Below are positions 1 through 8,700 of a stretch of DNA of 64,000 nt, piece after piece. A model generated the notes under the pieces. That model was not told the DNA's origin. It did no database searches and saw only the letters and a list, made by a program, of their open reading frames with translations. The DNA lies in contig JAFSBZ010000035.1 of the NCBI GenBank assembly GCA_017437005.1, positions 1 through 64,000 of the forward strand, written 5' to 3'. The position numbers and the translations under genes are program-made. Origin of the DNA: Clostridia bacterium (GTDB lineage Bacteria > Bacillota > Clostridia > Oscillospirales > Acutalibacteraceae). The first letter of the stretch is position 1. Each line of letters opens with the position of its first letter.

Positions 1-38
1 CACTCTGATATCATATTGAAGGAGGGTTGTCAAGTGGT

Positions 39-248
39 TTATGATTCCTCCCGAAAAAAATCGGTCAGCTGACAGCCAAGAAGCCTTGCCAGATCGGGCA
101 GGAGGGTAATATCGGGATAACACTCCTCCCGTTCCCACTTGGAAATGGCCTGGGGAGATACCCCCAGCCGCCGGCCAAACGCTTCCTGGGTAAGCCGGTG
201 CTGCCCCCGGTAAGCCCGAATCAGCTGGGCAATGGCAATACGGGTCAT
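39..248 (-). CDS. XRE-family helix-turn-helix regulator, small
   Basis: A 69-residue protein made almost entirely of one Cro/C1-type helix-turn-helix (about residues 6-60). The recognition-helix stretch reads GVSPQAISKWERE, typical of the XRE/HTH_3 family, and the tail LARLLGCQLTDFF is also typical. There is no second domain for ligand or dimerisation. It overlaps the stop of the upstream winged-helix gene by four bases (ATGA), so the two are translationally coupled and probably co-regulate the same target, which is not visible in the window. Base composition is clearly more G+C-rich than in most other genes here, suggesting recent acquisition. DNA binding is confident, target unknown. Confidence 0.85.
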   Translation of the reverse strand: MTRIAIAQLIRAYRGQHRLTQEAFGRRLGVSPQAISKWEREECYPDITLLPDLARLLGCQLTDFFREES

Positions 249-889
249 GCTTCCGACCAGTCCCCCCGGGTGTAGGCTTCGTCTACCATGTCGCTGACCC
301 CCGCAAGCAGCATGATGATCCCCTGAACCCGGTGGTGGCGCACAGAATAGCGGCCCTTTTCCTCAACAATCAGGTCGGCGGCCTGGAGGGCTTTCAGGTG
401 GTGATAGACCTGGCCGGTGGAGGTAAACCCCGCCTCCCCCACAAGCTCGGCCACCGTCATGGGCTTTTGGAGCAGAGTCAGAAGCAGCTTGAGCCGGTCG
501 TTGCTACCAATGGAGGAAAGCACCTGGGCGGCCTTGCCGCTTTCCGCCAGTTCAAAGAGAATATCGGTATTGACGTTATGGCGTACCCAATTGGACTGCC
601 GGTCCCCGGAGGAGAACACCCCCATGTAGCTGATGCGGCCGCTGTCACCGGTGATGCCACAATCCACCTGGAGCCGATCCATGATGGCATCCACGTTCTT
701 GTCGGGGTGCATCTTCATTTTGTGGATCCGTCCCACCCGTTCCCCGGTGGGTTCTGGGTCGACCCCCTTTTCCGCCAGAGCTCCCTTGATGGTATCCCCC
801 AGATTTTTGGCCAAAAGGGCCTTGATTTGGGCAAGCTCATCTTTCAATTCATCCATTTCCAAGACCAGGTTCCGTTCTTTGTTTTCCAT
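245..889 (-). CDS. ArsR-like winged-helix regulator with N-terminal coiled coil
   Basis: A 214-residue protein. Residues about 1-35 are charged and heptad-like (MDELKDELAQIKALLAKN), probably a coiled coil for oligomerisation. Residues about 120-190 form a winged helix of the ArsR/HTH_20 type (SNDRLKLLLTLLQKPMTVAEL followed by TSTGQVYHHLKALQAADLI). The motif 'QVYHHLKAL' is the usual recognition helix. No cysteine cluster for metal sensing is seen, so a metal role is not supported. Good ribosome binding site (GGAGATAATAG before ATG). First gene of a two-gene unit with the downstream XRE gene. G+C-rich relative to the window. Function beyond DNA binding is unknown. Confidence 0.8.
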   Translation of the reverse strand: MENKERNLVLEMDELKDELAQIKALLAKNLGDTIKGALAEKGVDPEPTGERVGRIHKMKMHPDKNVDAIMDRLQVDCGITGDSGRISYMGVFSSGDRQSNWVRHNVNTDILFELAESGKAAQVLSSIGSNDRLKLLLTLLQKPMTVAELVGEAGFTSTGQVYHHLKALQAADLIVEEKGRYSVRHHRVQGIIMLLAGVSDMVDEAYTRGDWSEA

Positions 890-941
890 CTATTATCTCC
901 TCACTTCGTGTTGATTTGGTTTTTCGGAATTCCGTAATTAT

Positions 942-971
942 AATATATCACAGATCTCCCTCCCTCGTCAA
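942..971 (-). promoter_or_regulatory. Putative promoter of the two-regulator unit
   Basis: On the minus strand a TTGACG -35 (966-971) and TATATT -10 (942-947) are separated by 18 bases, upstream of the winged-helix gene. Confidence 0.55.
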
Positions 972-1010
972 CCCAATTCCACCGATGGTAGAAGCATTTC
1001 CGGAAAAAGA

Positions 1011-1050
1011 AAAGGACGCGATCGGCATTTCTGCTGATCGCGTCTCTTTT
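1011..1050 (-). terminator. Rho-independent terminator of rpmB
   Basis: Inverted repeat GACGCGATC (1015-1023) and GATCGCGTC (1036-1044) with further inner pairing. On the minus strand it is followed by a T-rich run. It lies just after the rpmB stop. Confidence 0.75.
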
Positions 1051-1086
1051 TGTCTGATTCAATTTGTGTCCGGACGACTCCGGCGA

Positions 1087-1272
1087 TTACCCACGGGTTA
1101 CCTTATTGGAACGGAGGCATCTAGTACAGACATATTTGTGGGAGGGGGTACCATTTTCCACAACCTTCACGCGTCTGATGTTAGGCTTCCAAGTTCTGTT
1201 TGTTCTTCTGTGGGAGTGTGATAATTTGATGCCGAAAGTAACGCCCTTTCCGCAAATTTCACATTTTGCCAT
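1087..1272 (-). CDS. rpmB: 50S ribosomal protein L28
   Basis: A 61-residue L28, a protein of the large ribosomal subunit. The start is MAKCEICGKGVTFG, preceded by AAGGAGGTGTTCAA; a longer in-frame extension upstream has no ribosome binding site and was not used. Two CxxC pairs (CEIC near the N-terminus and CTRC near the C-terminus) show the zinc-binding form of L28. The family signature SHSHRRTNRTWKPNIRRV is complete and the length is normal. It is monocistronic, with its own promoter (1304-1332) and a terminator after the stop. Highly confident. Confidence 0.97.
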   Translation of the reverse strand: MAKCEICGKGVTFGIKLSHSHRRTNRTWKPNIRRVKVVENGTPSHKYVCTRCLRSNKVTRG

Positions 1273-1303
1273 TTGAACACCTCCTTCTTTTGTCGACCCG
1301 CCT

Positions 1304-1332
1304 ATTATACCAGACATTGAAACAAAATGCAA
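1304..1332 (-). promoter_or_regulatory. Promoter of rpmB
   Basis: Minus strand TTGCAT (1327-1332), 17-base spacer, TATAAT (1304-1309), about 32 bases before the rpmB start. Confidence 0.75.
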
Positions 1333-1477
1333 GAGAAAAAATCGATTTTTTTTGATTTTGTGCAAAATTTCCAGTTTTCTTTTTTGTGCTCCCTCTTTTG
1401 GCGGTGACTCCACCAGTTTTCTCCAAAAGAAGCTCTTTTCTCACCCAAAATATTTTTCTTCATTTTGAAATTTGTGC

Positions 1478-1506
1478 TTGACAAACCGAGTGGAATATGG
1501 TATAGT
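1478..1506 (+). promoter_or_regulatory. Promoter of the tRNA-Gly/tRNA-Cys unit
   Basis: TTGACA (1478-1483), 17-base spacer, TATAGT (1501-1506), directly before tRNA-Gly. Confidence 0.8.
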
Positions 1507-1519
1507 ATATCCTGTTGAT

Positions 1520-1595
1520 GCGGATTTAGCTCATCTGGTAGAGCGCCACCTTGCCAAGGTGGAGGTAGCGAGTTCGAGCCTCGTAATCCGCTCCA
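1520..1595 (+). tRNA. tRNA-Gly(GCC)
   Basis: Full cloverleaf with acceptor GCGGATT/AATCCGC, encoded CCA at 1593-1595, T-arm GTTCGAGC, and anticodon stem CCACC/GGTGG around the loop TTGCCAA, giving anticodon GCC. It is the first tRNA of a two-tRNA unit. Confidence 0.97.
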
Positions 1596-1597
1596 TA

Positions 1598-1627
1598 GGG
1601 CGCTTAAAATTTAAGCGCCCTTTATTT
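1598..1627 (+). terminator. Hairpin after tRNA-Gly
   Basis: GGGCGCTTAAA pairs with TTTAAGCGCCC, followed by TTTATTT. It is a partial terminator or a processing spacer between tRNA-Gly and tRNA-Cys. Confidence 0.6.
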
Positions 1628-1647
1628 AACCCAAAACAATCAAATAT

Positions 1648-1721
1648 GGCACCATGGCCAAGCGGTAAGGCAGGAGCCTGCAAAGCTCTTATCCCCAGTT
1701 CGATTCTGGGTGGTGCCTCCA
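1648..1721 (+). tRNA. tRNA-Cys(GCA)
   Basis: Acceptor GGCACCA/TGGTGCC, encoded CCA at 1719-1721, T-loop GTTCGATTC, and anticodon loop CTGCAAA giving anticodon GCA. 74 bases long, as usual for bacterial tRNA-Cys. Confidence 0.97.
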
Positions 1722-1722
1722 G

Positions 1723-1756
1723 AAAAAACTCTTGTTCTTTTGAACAAGAGTTTTTT
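1723..1756 (+). terminator. Terminator of the tRNA unit
   Basis: 15-bp perfect stem, AAAAAACTCTTGTTC (1723-1737) with GAACAAGAGTTTTTT (1742-1756), TTTT loop and built-in T-run. Confidence 0.9.
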
Positions 1757-1758
1757 CA

Positions 1759-1932
1759 GTTATATTCGCCTTCGGCGAGTTATATTGCTTCGCAGTGATA
1801 TTCGGCTAATGCCGAGTGATATTGCCCTTCGGGCAGTTAATAGGCGAATATAATATCACTTTTGCCAACGGCAAAAATATCACTATGCCGTAAGGCATAA
1901 TATCACTCTGTGCGATAGCACAGAATATCACT
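1759..1932. repeat. Palindrome array 1 (linker GTGATATT / AATATCAC)
   Basis: About seven short, unrelated hairpins in a row, for example CGCCTTCGGCG, CGGCTAATGCCG, GCCCTTCGGGC, TTTTGCCAACGGCAAAA, TATGCCGTAAGGCATA and CTGTGCGATAGCACAG. They are separated by a fixed linker, which reads GTGATATT or TTATATT in the left half and its reverse complement AATATCAC in the right half. The whole array is therefore a large interrupted palindrome with variable arms. No coding sequence. The same plan recurs with other linkers at 28556-28698 and 49983-50164. Confidence 0.85.
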
Positions 1933-1938
1933 AAAACC

Positions 1939-1967
1939 TTGCCCCTCCACCACTTTTATGCTATAAT
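1939..1967 (+). promoter_or_regulatory. Promoter of the 1989 gene
   Basis: TTGCCC (1939-1944), 17-base spacer, TATAAT (1962-1967). Confidence 0.7.
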
Positions 1968-1988
1968 ACACCTAAAGGCGGTGATGAT

Positions 1989-2390
1989 TTGAGCTGGAAA
2001 GATAGTTTCAAAAGAAGTTTTGATGTTACTTATGAACTAGTTAAAGATGGAGTTCCTGATGTTAGATTTCCTTGTTTTGGTGGAAGATTTTATTGGTTTT
2101 TAGTTAGTCGGCATTTTGATAATTATTACTTTTATCTGTCTTCTGATAGTTTTATATATACTTTAAGCGGTGCACACATTTTAGAAATTCCTTTCAATGA
2201 TATAACAAAACTGAAGATTAAGAGAGGAATGTTACGTAAAAGACATTATCATATTTGGGTGCGTGCGGATAAAAAATATCATTTTCTAATTTGTGATATA
2301 AAAGATTTTAATACCAAATTAACAGGTGCAAGTTCTGATAATGTAAGGAACTTTATTGATACATTAAAAATTAAAGTTAATATAGAGTAA
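1989..2390 (+). CDS. Hypothetical protein, 133 residues
   Basis: A 133-residue protein of unknown function, starting at TTG after AGGCGGTGATGA, about 20 bases from a good promoter. It has no signal peptide and no clear membrane span. It is rich in aromatic and basic residues (DNYYFYLSSDSFIYTL, then IPFNDITKLKIKRGMLRKRHYHIWV). The alternating hydrophobic pattern with 'IPFNDITKLKI' resembles the strand-rich PH/GRAM-like proteins often annotated as bPH domains, but this is only a pattern impression. It is the first gene of the A+T-rich island between tRNA-Cys and tRNA-Leu and appears to be a single-gene unit. An alternative start is not obvious. Confidence 0.6.
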   Translation: MSWKDSFKRSFDVTYELVKDGVPDVRFPCFGGRFYWFLVSRHFDNYYFYLSSDSFIYTLSGAHILEIPFNDITKLKIKRGMLRKRHYHIWVRADKKYHFLICDIKDFNTKLTGASSDNVRNFIDTLKIKVNIE

Positions 2391-2518
2391 TTTAAAAAAG
2401 TAGTCAACAAAATCCATCAAATTTTTGGTTTGGTAGATTTTTGCTTTAATTTTGTTTAAAGGATATGAAAATTTTGCAAAAAAATAAAAAAATTTGTTAA
2501 AAAATGTGAAATAAGGTA

Positions 2519-2547
2519 TTGACATCTAATTTTTACCATGCTATAAT
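2519..2547 (+). promoter_or_regulatory. Promoter of leader and 2674 gene
   Basis: Consensus TTGACA (2519-2524), 17-base spacer, TATAAT (2542-2547). Confidence 0.8.
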
Positions 2548-2552
2548 ACATA

Positions 2553-2656
2553 CCCTTATTCGCTGAATTTAGTGGGTAAGGATGCACATTTACAAAAAGC
2601 GCACTTGCATTACGATAAATATATCTTGCAATGTTTAGGCGCTTTTTTATTTTTTA
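2553..2656 (+). promoter_or_regulatory. Structured leader ending in a terminator-like hairpin
   Basis: Between a consensus promoter and the 2674 gene lies a leader of about 105 bases. It starts with a hairpin (CCTTA...TAAGG) and ends with AAAAGCGC paired to GGCGCTTTT and a T-rich run, a Rho-independent terminator shape that would cut transcription before the gene. It may be an attenuator or a small RNA. No known riboswitch family was recognised. Confidence 0.45.
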
Positions 2657-2673
2657 AAGAACGGAGGTATTTT

Positions 2674-2931
2674 ATGAAAAAGCTGACTGCTAATGCGAAG
2701 CGGTTGTTAATTATTAATTTGAAGAATTTAATTAATAATTATATTTCTGTCGCGATTATGAACCATAATCAACAAGTCGCGGAATTGTCTAATGAACAAG
2801 ATAATAACGCTTCTACAAATCATAAAAATACTGCCGTTAAATCCAGATATTCCATTGTAGGTATCAAACATCCCACGGTAAGCAATATAAAGCAAAAACA
2901 ATTGTGTTGTTGTAACTGCTTGAACTTATAA
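2674..2931 (+). CDS. Hypothetical small basic protein, 85 residues
   Basis: An 85-residue protein of unknown function. The start chosen is MKKLTANAKRLLIINLKN, which has an ACGGAGGTATTTT site. An upstream GTG at 2572 falls inside the structured leader and has none. The N-terminal third is basic and amphipathic, the middle is rich in Asn, Ser and Lys, and the C-terminus ends with a cysteine cluster (QLCCCNCLNL). No domain recognised. It stands behind a promoter and terminator-like leader, so expression is probably conditional. The ending cysteine cluster could bind metal or be lipid modified, but nothing proves either. It might also be a spurious reading of an RNA locus. Confidence 0.4.
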   Translation: MKKLTANAKRLLIINLKNLINNYISVAIMNHNQQVAELSNEQDNNASTNHKNTAVKSRYSIVGIKHPTVSNIKQKQLCCCNCLNL

Positions 2932-3019
2932 AGCGCAAATTAATAGTCTGTTGGTATGCTGTTAGTTTGCTTATAATCTTTTAAGTCAAGTGGTGTAAAA
3001 TGCGCTTTTGGTCAATTTA

Positions 3020-3110
3020 TTATATGAAAACCAAGGGGATATCACCGAATAAATGTAGTGGAATTATTATCTGTGCGATGATAGGCAGTAGCTTATCATC
3101 GCTTTTTTGT
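3020..3110 (+). promoter_or_regulatory. Attenuator-like leader before the 3165 gene
   Basis: GCGATGATA (3075-3083) pairs with TATCATCGC (3094-3102) followed by six Ts, a terminator. The same GATGATA can pair with TATTATC just upstream (3065-3071), which would break the terminator. Two exclusive folds ahead of a gene suggest a terminator/antiterminator switch. The sensor is unknown. Confidence 0.45.
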
Positions 3111-3164
3111 CGTTATTTTTATTATGTAATATAAAAATTCTTTAACAAGAAAAGGAGAAAAATT

Positions 3165-4013
3165 ATGAAAAAATTCTGGAGAATCGCAAAATTTGTACTT
3201 ATTGGTCTTTTAATGTGCGCAACGTTTACGCATATGCTTTGTAACGCTTATTATGAGTTGAATTTATGGTACTCATATGAGCTTGAGTATGTAAACTACA
3301 TTGTCTGGTTGATAGGCTTTGTTATGTGCTTTTATGCTCTTGAAGGTAAGTTCAAGAAATTATGGTCAAAAGTAACATCAGCGGCAGTAACATCTTTTTT
3401 GTATACAGCAGTAGTCATTTTTACCAACAGTTTATGGAAATACATATTTATCAACAATGATTTTAAGTGGGAATTACCTCTCACGTACGGCACAATATTG
3501 AAGTTAGATGTCAGCTATACTTATGCATACGGTTGGTTAAGATATCCGATAGTGTTTGCAGCAACTTTTGCAATCTGCGGAGCAAAAATACTATGGAACC
3601 GTCCAAAAGTAAAAAAATTACGCGAGTCTTTGGAGGATAAGCTTGGTTATTGGCTATATATATGTGATTTAAAAAGTCAGCGCTTTGAAGATCTTTATTA
3701 CGATGTTTTTGAAGATTCAAAAGAGGATAAATTACTTGATTATGTGGAAAATATGCGTCTTAATGAAGAAAACAAGCAGATGTTGATGAGGTTTATTGAC
3801 GAAAAAAACAATCCTTATTTGATCGATTTACTCTGTATGCGTTTTGAAAATTTGCTCACGGCGGAAGAATATGCTCATTATAGAAAACTATATGTCGTGT
3901 GTACAAAAGCGCGTATAAAAGAGCGACAAGAATACTATGCAACGGCCGAGGTTGCATTTTCGCCATCCTTTAAAAGATTGGATAACAAGTTTGGTATCAT
4001 TGATAAAAAGTAA
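3165..4013 (+). CDS. Hypothetical membrane protein, 282 residues
   Basis: A 282-residue protein with a membrane N-terminal half and a soluble C-terminal half. Hydrophobic segments lie at about residues 8-27, 42-60, 70-90 and 122-142. The first could be a signal anchor (MKKFWRIAKFVLIGLLMCATF). Residues 150-282 are charged and helical (SKEDKLLDYVENMRLNEENKQMLMRF is cut by many Glu and Lys), likely cytoplasmic. No catalytic motif and no family recognised. The site AAAAGGAGAAAAATT precedes the start. It stands first of a run of + strand genes leading to the helicase and may be part of the same accessory unit. Confidence 0.65.
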   Translation: MKKFWRIAKFVLIGLLMCATFTHMLCNAYYELNLWYSYELEYVNYIVWLIGFVMCFYALEGKFKKLWSKVTSAAVTSFLYTAVVIFTNSLWKYIFINNDFKWELPLTYGTILKLDVSYTYAYGWLRYPIVFAATFAICGAKILWNRPKVKKLRESLEDKLGYWLYICDLKSQRFEDLYYDVFEDSKEDKLLDYVENMRLNEENKQMLMRFIDEKNNPYLIDLLCMRFENLLTAEEYAHYRKLYVVCTKARIKERQEYYATAEVAFSPSFKRLDNKFGIIDKK

Positions 4014-4142
4014 AATAACAAAGCAAAGTTTTCAATCCCCCTAAAGATTGCTTTAAATATATTATGTTATCATAAACAATAATAGAGCAATAACAAATAG
4101 TGCAATTGCTTGTGTTTAATAAAATATCAGGAGATGAGATTT

Positions 4143-4883
4143 ATGACTTATGTAATGTCGGATTTACACGGCGAATATGAAAAATACCTTGCAATGCTAA
4201 GGCGTATTAATTTTTCAACCAAAGATACGCTGTATATTTTAGGTGATATTTGTGACCGTGGCAAAAACAGCGCAATGATTTATCTTGATATTATTAAAAG
4301 AATTAAGAGTAAAAAGTATAACATAATTGTCATAAAGGGAAATCATGAGGATATGGCCGAAAAACACCTTAGAAATTTGATTGAGGAATTTTCTACGGGC
4401 GATATTAATCCTTTGGAACTGCGTTCAAGAAAAGAACTGTGGAATTGGTATGGAAACGGCGGCGAAGAAACGGTATTGTCTATCTTTAAAGAATGTAATG
4501 AAGACCGTTATCTTATTTGTAATTTTATTGAATCGTTATCACATTATCAAATTGCCGAGGTAAACGGCAAAAAATACGTAATGATGCATGGCGGATTCGA
4601 TATTAAGCCTGAAAATGCCACTATAGATGATATTGCCAACCTTGAACCAAAAGAGCTTATGTGGTCGTGTCCAGAGTTTGATGCTACTTATTTTAATGAT
4701 GATAATACGTATTTAATAGTGGGACATACACCTACCATTATGTTGCGCGTAACCTTACAAGAAGCATCAATTTTCCGTGGTAAAGGAAATGTAATAGATG
4801 TTGATTGTGGTGCAGTTTTTTCGGATTTTTGTGGTAGACTGGGTTGCTTATGTTTGGATACTAATCAAGAATTTTATGTGTGA
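4143..4883 (+). CDS. PPP-family metallophosphoesterase (serine/threonine phosphatase-like)
   Basis: A 246-residue calcineurin-like phosphoesterase of the PPP type, related to phage lambda phosphatase and bacterial PrpA/PrpE. All metal-binding blocks are present: SDLHGEY near the N-terminus, GDICDRG at about 33-39, KGNHED at about 65-70, MHGG in the middle and GHTPT at about 200. It is expected to hydrolyse phosphomonoesters, on proteins or diadenosine polyphosphates, with two metals. The start was chosen at ATG 4143 because AGGAGATGAG stands just before it; the frame stays open for eleven more codons upstream. No signal peptide. It precedes a membrane protein and the helicase gene. Confidence 0.85.
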   Translation: MTYVMSDLHGEYEKYLAMLRRINFSTKDTLYILGDICDRGKNSAMIYLDIIKRIKSKKYNIIVIKGNHEDMAEKHLRNLIEEFSTGDINPLELRSRKELWNWYGNGGEETVLSIFKECNEDRYLICNFIESLSHYQIAEVNGKKYVMMHGGFDIKPENATIDDIANLEPKELMWSCPEFDATYFNDDNTYLIVGHTPTIMLRVTLQEASIFRGKGNVIDVDCGAVFSDFCGRLGCLCLDTNQEFYV

Positions 4884-4915
4884 TGGGTAAAAAATATTTT
4901 TAAGGAGTTAAAAGA

Positions 4916-5743
4916 ATGGAAAAAGCAGGTATGAAAAATTATTATAAAAAACTACTGATGCCGGCTATAGGTGTAGCTCTTTGGCTTTATGCTTGGTACA
5001 TACAGGGGTTTGATTACAAAATAATAGACTACGTACAAGAGGTGATACTTAAAAGAACTTATCTTACCGAAGGCGGTAAGATCGATGCAGCACTTATTAC
5101 CGCTTTGTTCTTTGCAACTATAATCTTCTTGGCGGCTTTGACGATTTATATAGGAATTGTAACCTTGAGTCACGAAAAACCGTTGTTTGAATGCGCAAGA
5201 AAACAAATTGCCAATAATATTGCGTTTTTTGGATTTTTGCCAACCGTAATTGTTAGTTGTGCGTGGGATATAATTGGCGATTATCTACCCGCAAAGCCTT
5301 ACGATTATTCTCCAATTATAAGAATTGATCTTATATTAGACATAGCTTATATTGCCAACGCAGTAGTTTTTTGTTTTGTAATGATAGCATCCTATATCGT
5401 GGCGCACGCCAATGTGTACGGAATGATCCCAAGAGCGCGTGTTTGGTTAAATGCTGTATGTGGAGTATTATGGGCAATTTATGCTTATGAGGTTTTATTT
5501 AACACAACAAGATATTTTGAATACGGCAAGTGGTTTTTGCTTTTTATGTTGGCGTGTTATTTGGTTTTGGGGCTTGCAATTTTAGTTTATAAGCTTAAAA
5601 AAGAGGGTCCGCTAACTCCTAAATATGCGGTTTGCATTGTGGAACTGGATGATGATAAAAGCGAGGACGATTGCGAGGAATACGATTTTAGCATTTTTAT
5701 GCCTACAGGTAAAGACAAAACCGATGAGGACGAACAGGGTTAA
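4916..5743 (+). CDS. Hypothetical polytopic membrane protein, 275 residues
   Basis: A 275-residue integral membrane protein with about five or six hydrophobic helices (near residues 12-28, 60-85, 100-120, 140-165, 178-195 and 205-225) and a strongly acidic cytoplasmic-type tail (ELDDDKSEDDCEEYD, ending TDEDEQG). No transporter or enzyme signature is recognised. The ribosome binding site AAGGAGTTAAAAG is good. It sits between the PPP phosphatase (33 bases upstream) and the helicase gene (55 bases downstream), on the same strand, so co-transcription is likely. The acidic tail could dock a partner protein, which is only a guess. Confidence 0.65.
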   Translation: MEKAGMKNYYKKLLMPAIGVALWLYAWYIQGFDYKIIDYVQEVILKRTYLTEGGKIDAALITALFFATIIFLAALTIYIGIVTLSHEKPLFECARKQIANNIAFFGFLPTVIVSCAWDIIGDYLPAKPYDYSPIIRIDLILDIAYIANAVVFCFVMIASYIVAHANVYGMIPRARVWLNAVCGVLWAIYAYEVLFNTTRYFEYGKWFLLFMLACYLVLGLAILVYKLKKEGPLTPKYAVCIVELDDDKSEDDCEEYDFSIFMPTGKDKTDEDEQG

Positions 5744-5798
5744 GGCCTTTTAGGCTATTAAAATATTAAAAAAACACTTAAAAATGGGAGGTCCAAGT

Positions 5799-8700
5799 AT
5801 GTTAGAGGTTAATGAATCTGATTTATATTACGACGATGACGAAACAAATGATGAGATAAACGAACTCGGGCAAATGTACGGCTCTTCTTCCGACGAGATA
5901 CTTGTGGCCTGTCTGAACAAGTTAGGTTGTGTTGATCTTGTAAAAATGAGCAAGAGTTCAGGTAAAAGTTGTGAAGAACTTGTTATTGATTTAAAAGGCG
6001 CTATTTTTCAGGATCCTTGTAAGTTTGAATATGATGAGCAATGGTCCATTGAAAAGGGATGGTTTTTACGATCGCAATATTGCCGCGGTAATATCCGTAA
6101 AAAATTAGCCGTTGCAAGACGAATGAACATAAAGTTTCCGGGTCGTTTTCACAACAATATAACAACCCTTAAAAAAATGCTGCCTGCCGCCATTACGTTA
6201 GATGAAATTCAACACATACCGTTGGGCGCGCCCTGGGTTCCAGCCGAAGTATACGCATTGTTTATTAAAAAATTATTAGACATTAAAACCACACCTTTGG
6301 TTTTTTATAGCAAGGAGCTTTGCGGTTGGCGCGTAAAGGCAAACGATAAGGAAGAGGCGGATAAATCTATAGCTAATACCGATACCTACGGCGTACCAAG
6401 AGAATGGGAATGGTATTCAAAGGAAAAACCAAAGCCGTATCTTACAGCGCTTGAAATTTTTGAGCAGCTCCTTAATGCTAAAACAGTTAAGGTATACGAT
6501 TACGTAGGTTGGGATTATGAACGCATCCTTAATTCAGAAGCAACATTGGTTGCACAGGAAAAAGCCAAGATGATCATACGTGAGTTTGATAAGTGGGTGC
6601 GCGCAAATCTTCGTCGAAGCGCAAAATTAGAGGAGTGCTATAACGAGGCTTTTGTGGGATATGCTTCAAGCGCATATGACGGAAGCTTTTTAAAATTTCC
6701 TAATCTTAATCCTAACGTAATATTTTATCCGCACCAGCGTAATGCCATTGCTCGAATGCTGCTTTCACAAGAAAATGTTTTATTTGCGCACGATGTTGGT
6801 ACCGGTAAAACCTACGAAATGTGCGCCGGTGTACACGAGATGTACCGTATGAAATTAAGCCGTAAAAATCTTGTTGTTGTGCCTAACAACGTGTTAAAGG
6901 CTACTGTTGATGCGCACAAATACCTATATCCCAACGATAAAATTCTTGCTGTTTTTCCAAAAGATTTTACCCCTGTGTATCGCAAAGAAGTTTTAGAACA
7001 AATTCGCGACGGCGATTATGTAGCGGTTTATATGGCATATTCTTCCTTTGATATGATAGTTATGTCTAAAGAGTATTGGTTAAATAAAATGACTGTCGAG
7101 CTTAACTCCTTGCGTAATGCTATTGCAAATGCTGTACATAAAGAAGAAGCGAAAATGCTTGAAAGAAAAAAGGATGCACTTTTTAAAAAACGCTCAAAAT
7201 ACATTCTTGAAGCATATGACACACCTTGGTTAACCTTTGATAAGTTGGGTATAGAAACCTTGGTGGTTGATGAAGCGCATAATTATAAAAACATTCCGCT
7301 GGATACCAAGGCGGATAATATTGTTGGTATGCATACAAGCGGTAGTAAAAAATGCAAGGAAATGCTTGAAAAAACCAAAATTGTAAAAAAACTTGTTTTT
7401 GCAACGGGTACGCCTATGACAAATTCGCTTGCGGATTTATTTGTTCTTCAAACCTATTTGCAACCCGACGAACTTAAATTCAGAGGTATTTCATCATTTG
7501 ATATGTGGATTAATACGTTTGGTGAGCGTGAGACCAATTTTGAGGTTGATATAGACGGCGAGCATCTTCGCGCTATGACACGTTTTAGTAAATTTCATAA
7601 TCTTACCGAGCTTATGTCACTTTTTTCTAACGTTTGTGACTTTCACCACCTTGACAAAAAGCAAGAGGGGTTACCTGTATTTAACGGTTATATTGATATT
7701 TGTATGCCAAAAACTAAGGCACAGACCGAGGGTATAGCGCAACTTGCTGAAAGAATTGACCTTATCAGAGCGCACAAGGTAAGGCGCACCGTTGATAATC
7801 CCTTAAAAATTACAACCGATGGTCGTAAAATTGCCCTTGATCCAAGATTGCTTGATGAAAAGTATTGCTTTTACGATAACGAAAAAAACAAGATAGAATA
7901 TTGCGCCGAAAATGTATATAAGCTGTATTGCCAATATCCCGATACGTGTCAAGTCATTTTTTCGGATATTGGTACACCTAAATCGAGCTTTAACGTTTAC
8001 GATAGCTTAAAGGCCGAATTAATAGGTCACGGCATACCCGAGCATCAAATTGCCTTTGTTCACGATGCCACAAGTGAAGCTGCCAGAGCGCGACTTTTTG
8101 CCAACATCAATGCGGGTCTAATTCGCGTTGTTATTGGTTCTACCACAAAGCTTGGTGTAGGCGTTAACGTACAAGAGCGACTTGTTGCGCTACACCATTT
8201 GTCTGTACCGTGGCGTCCGGCTGATATGGTTCAACGCGAGGGACGCATAATCCGTTGTGGCAACACTTGTGAAGAGGTGTTTATTTTCCGTTATATTACT
8301 GAGGGTAGCTTTGATGCATATTCATGGCAATTGCTCGAAAACAAGCAACGCTTTATAAGCGATTTTCTATCGGGAACATCCGCTGCAAGAGAAGCAGATG
8401 ACGTGGCCGACGCTATACTTAGCCTTGCTGAAGCTAAAGCGCTTGCTATAGGTAATCCGCTTATAAAAAAACGTGTTGAAACATCAAACAAGCTAGAGAG
8501 GGTTAAAATGGCATATCGCAACCGCCAAAAACAAATTTTGTCGCTACGCGCAATTGTTGACGGTGTTCCTGCCGAGCTTGAACGTTTAAAACGCATACAA
8601 AAAATAACTGAGCGGGATCTTGAGTTATATACCAATTCAAAGGGCGTTGTGCCAAACGAGGAAAGACAGGCTTTTGGTGAAGAACTGCTTAAAACCTTAG

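Noticed and set aside
39..889. Toxin-antitoxin pair
   Set aside because: Both proteins are DNA-binding regulators; there is no toxin fold such as RelE, HigB or HipA.
332..937. Plus-strand frame of about 200 codons opposite the winged-helix gene
   Set aside because: Antisense shadow in a G+C-rich region; no ribosome site, no recognised domain, and the minus-strand protein has clear HTH motifs.
1087..1413. Longer form of L28
   Set aside because: The extension has no ribosome binding site and crosses the promoter; the family starts at MAKCEICGKG.
1759..1932. CRISPR-like array
   Set aside because: Linkers are only about 8 bases, units are palindromes of different length and the linker inverts half-way. 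No cas gene is near.
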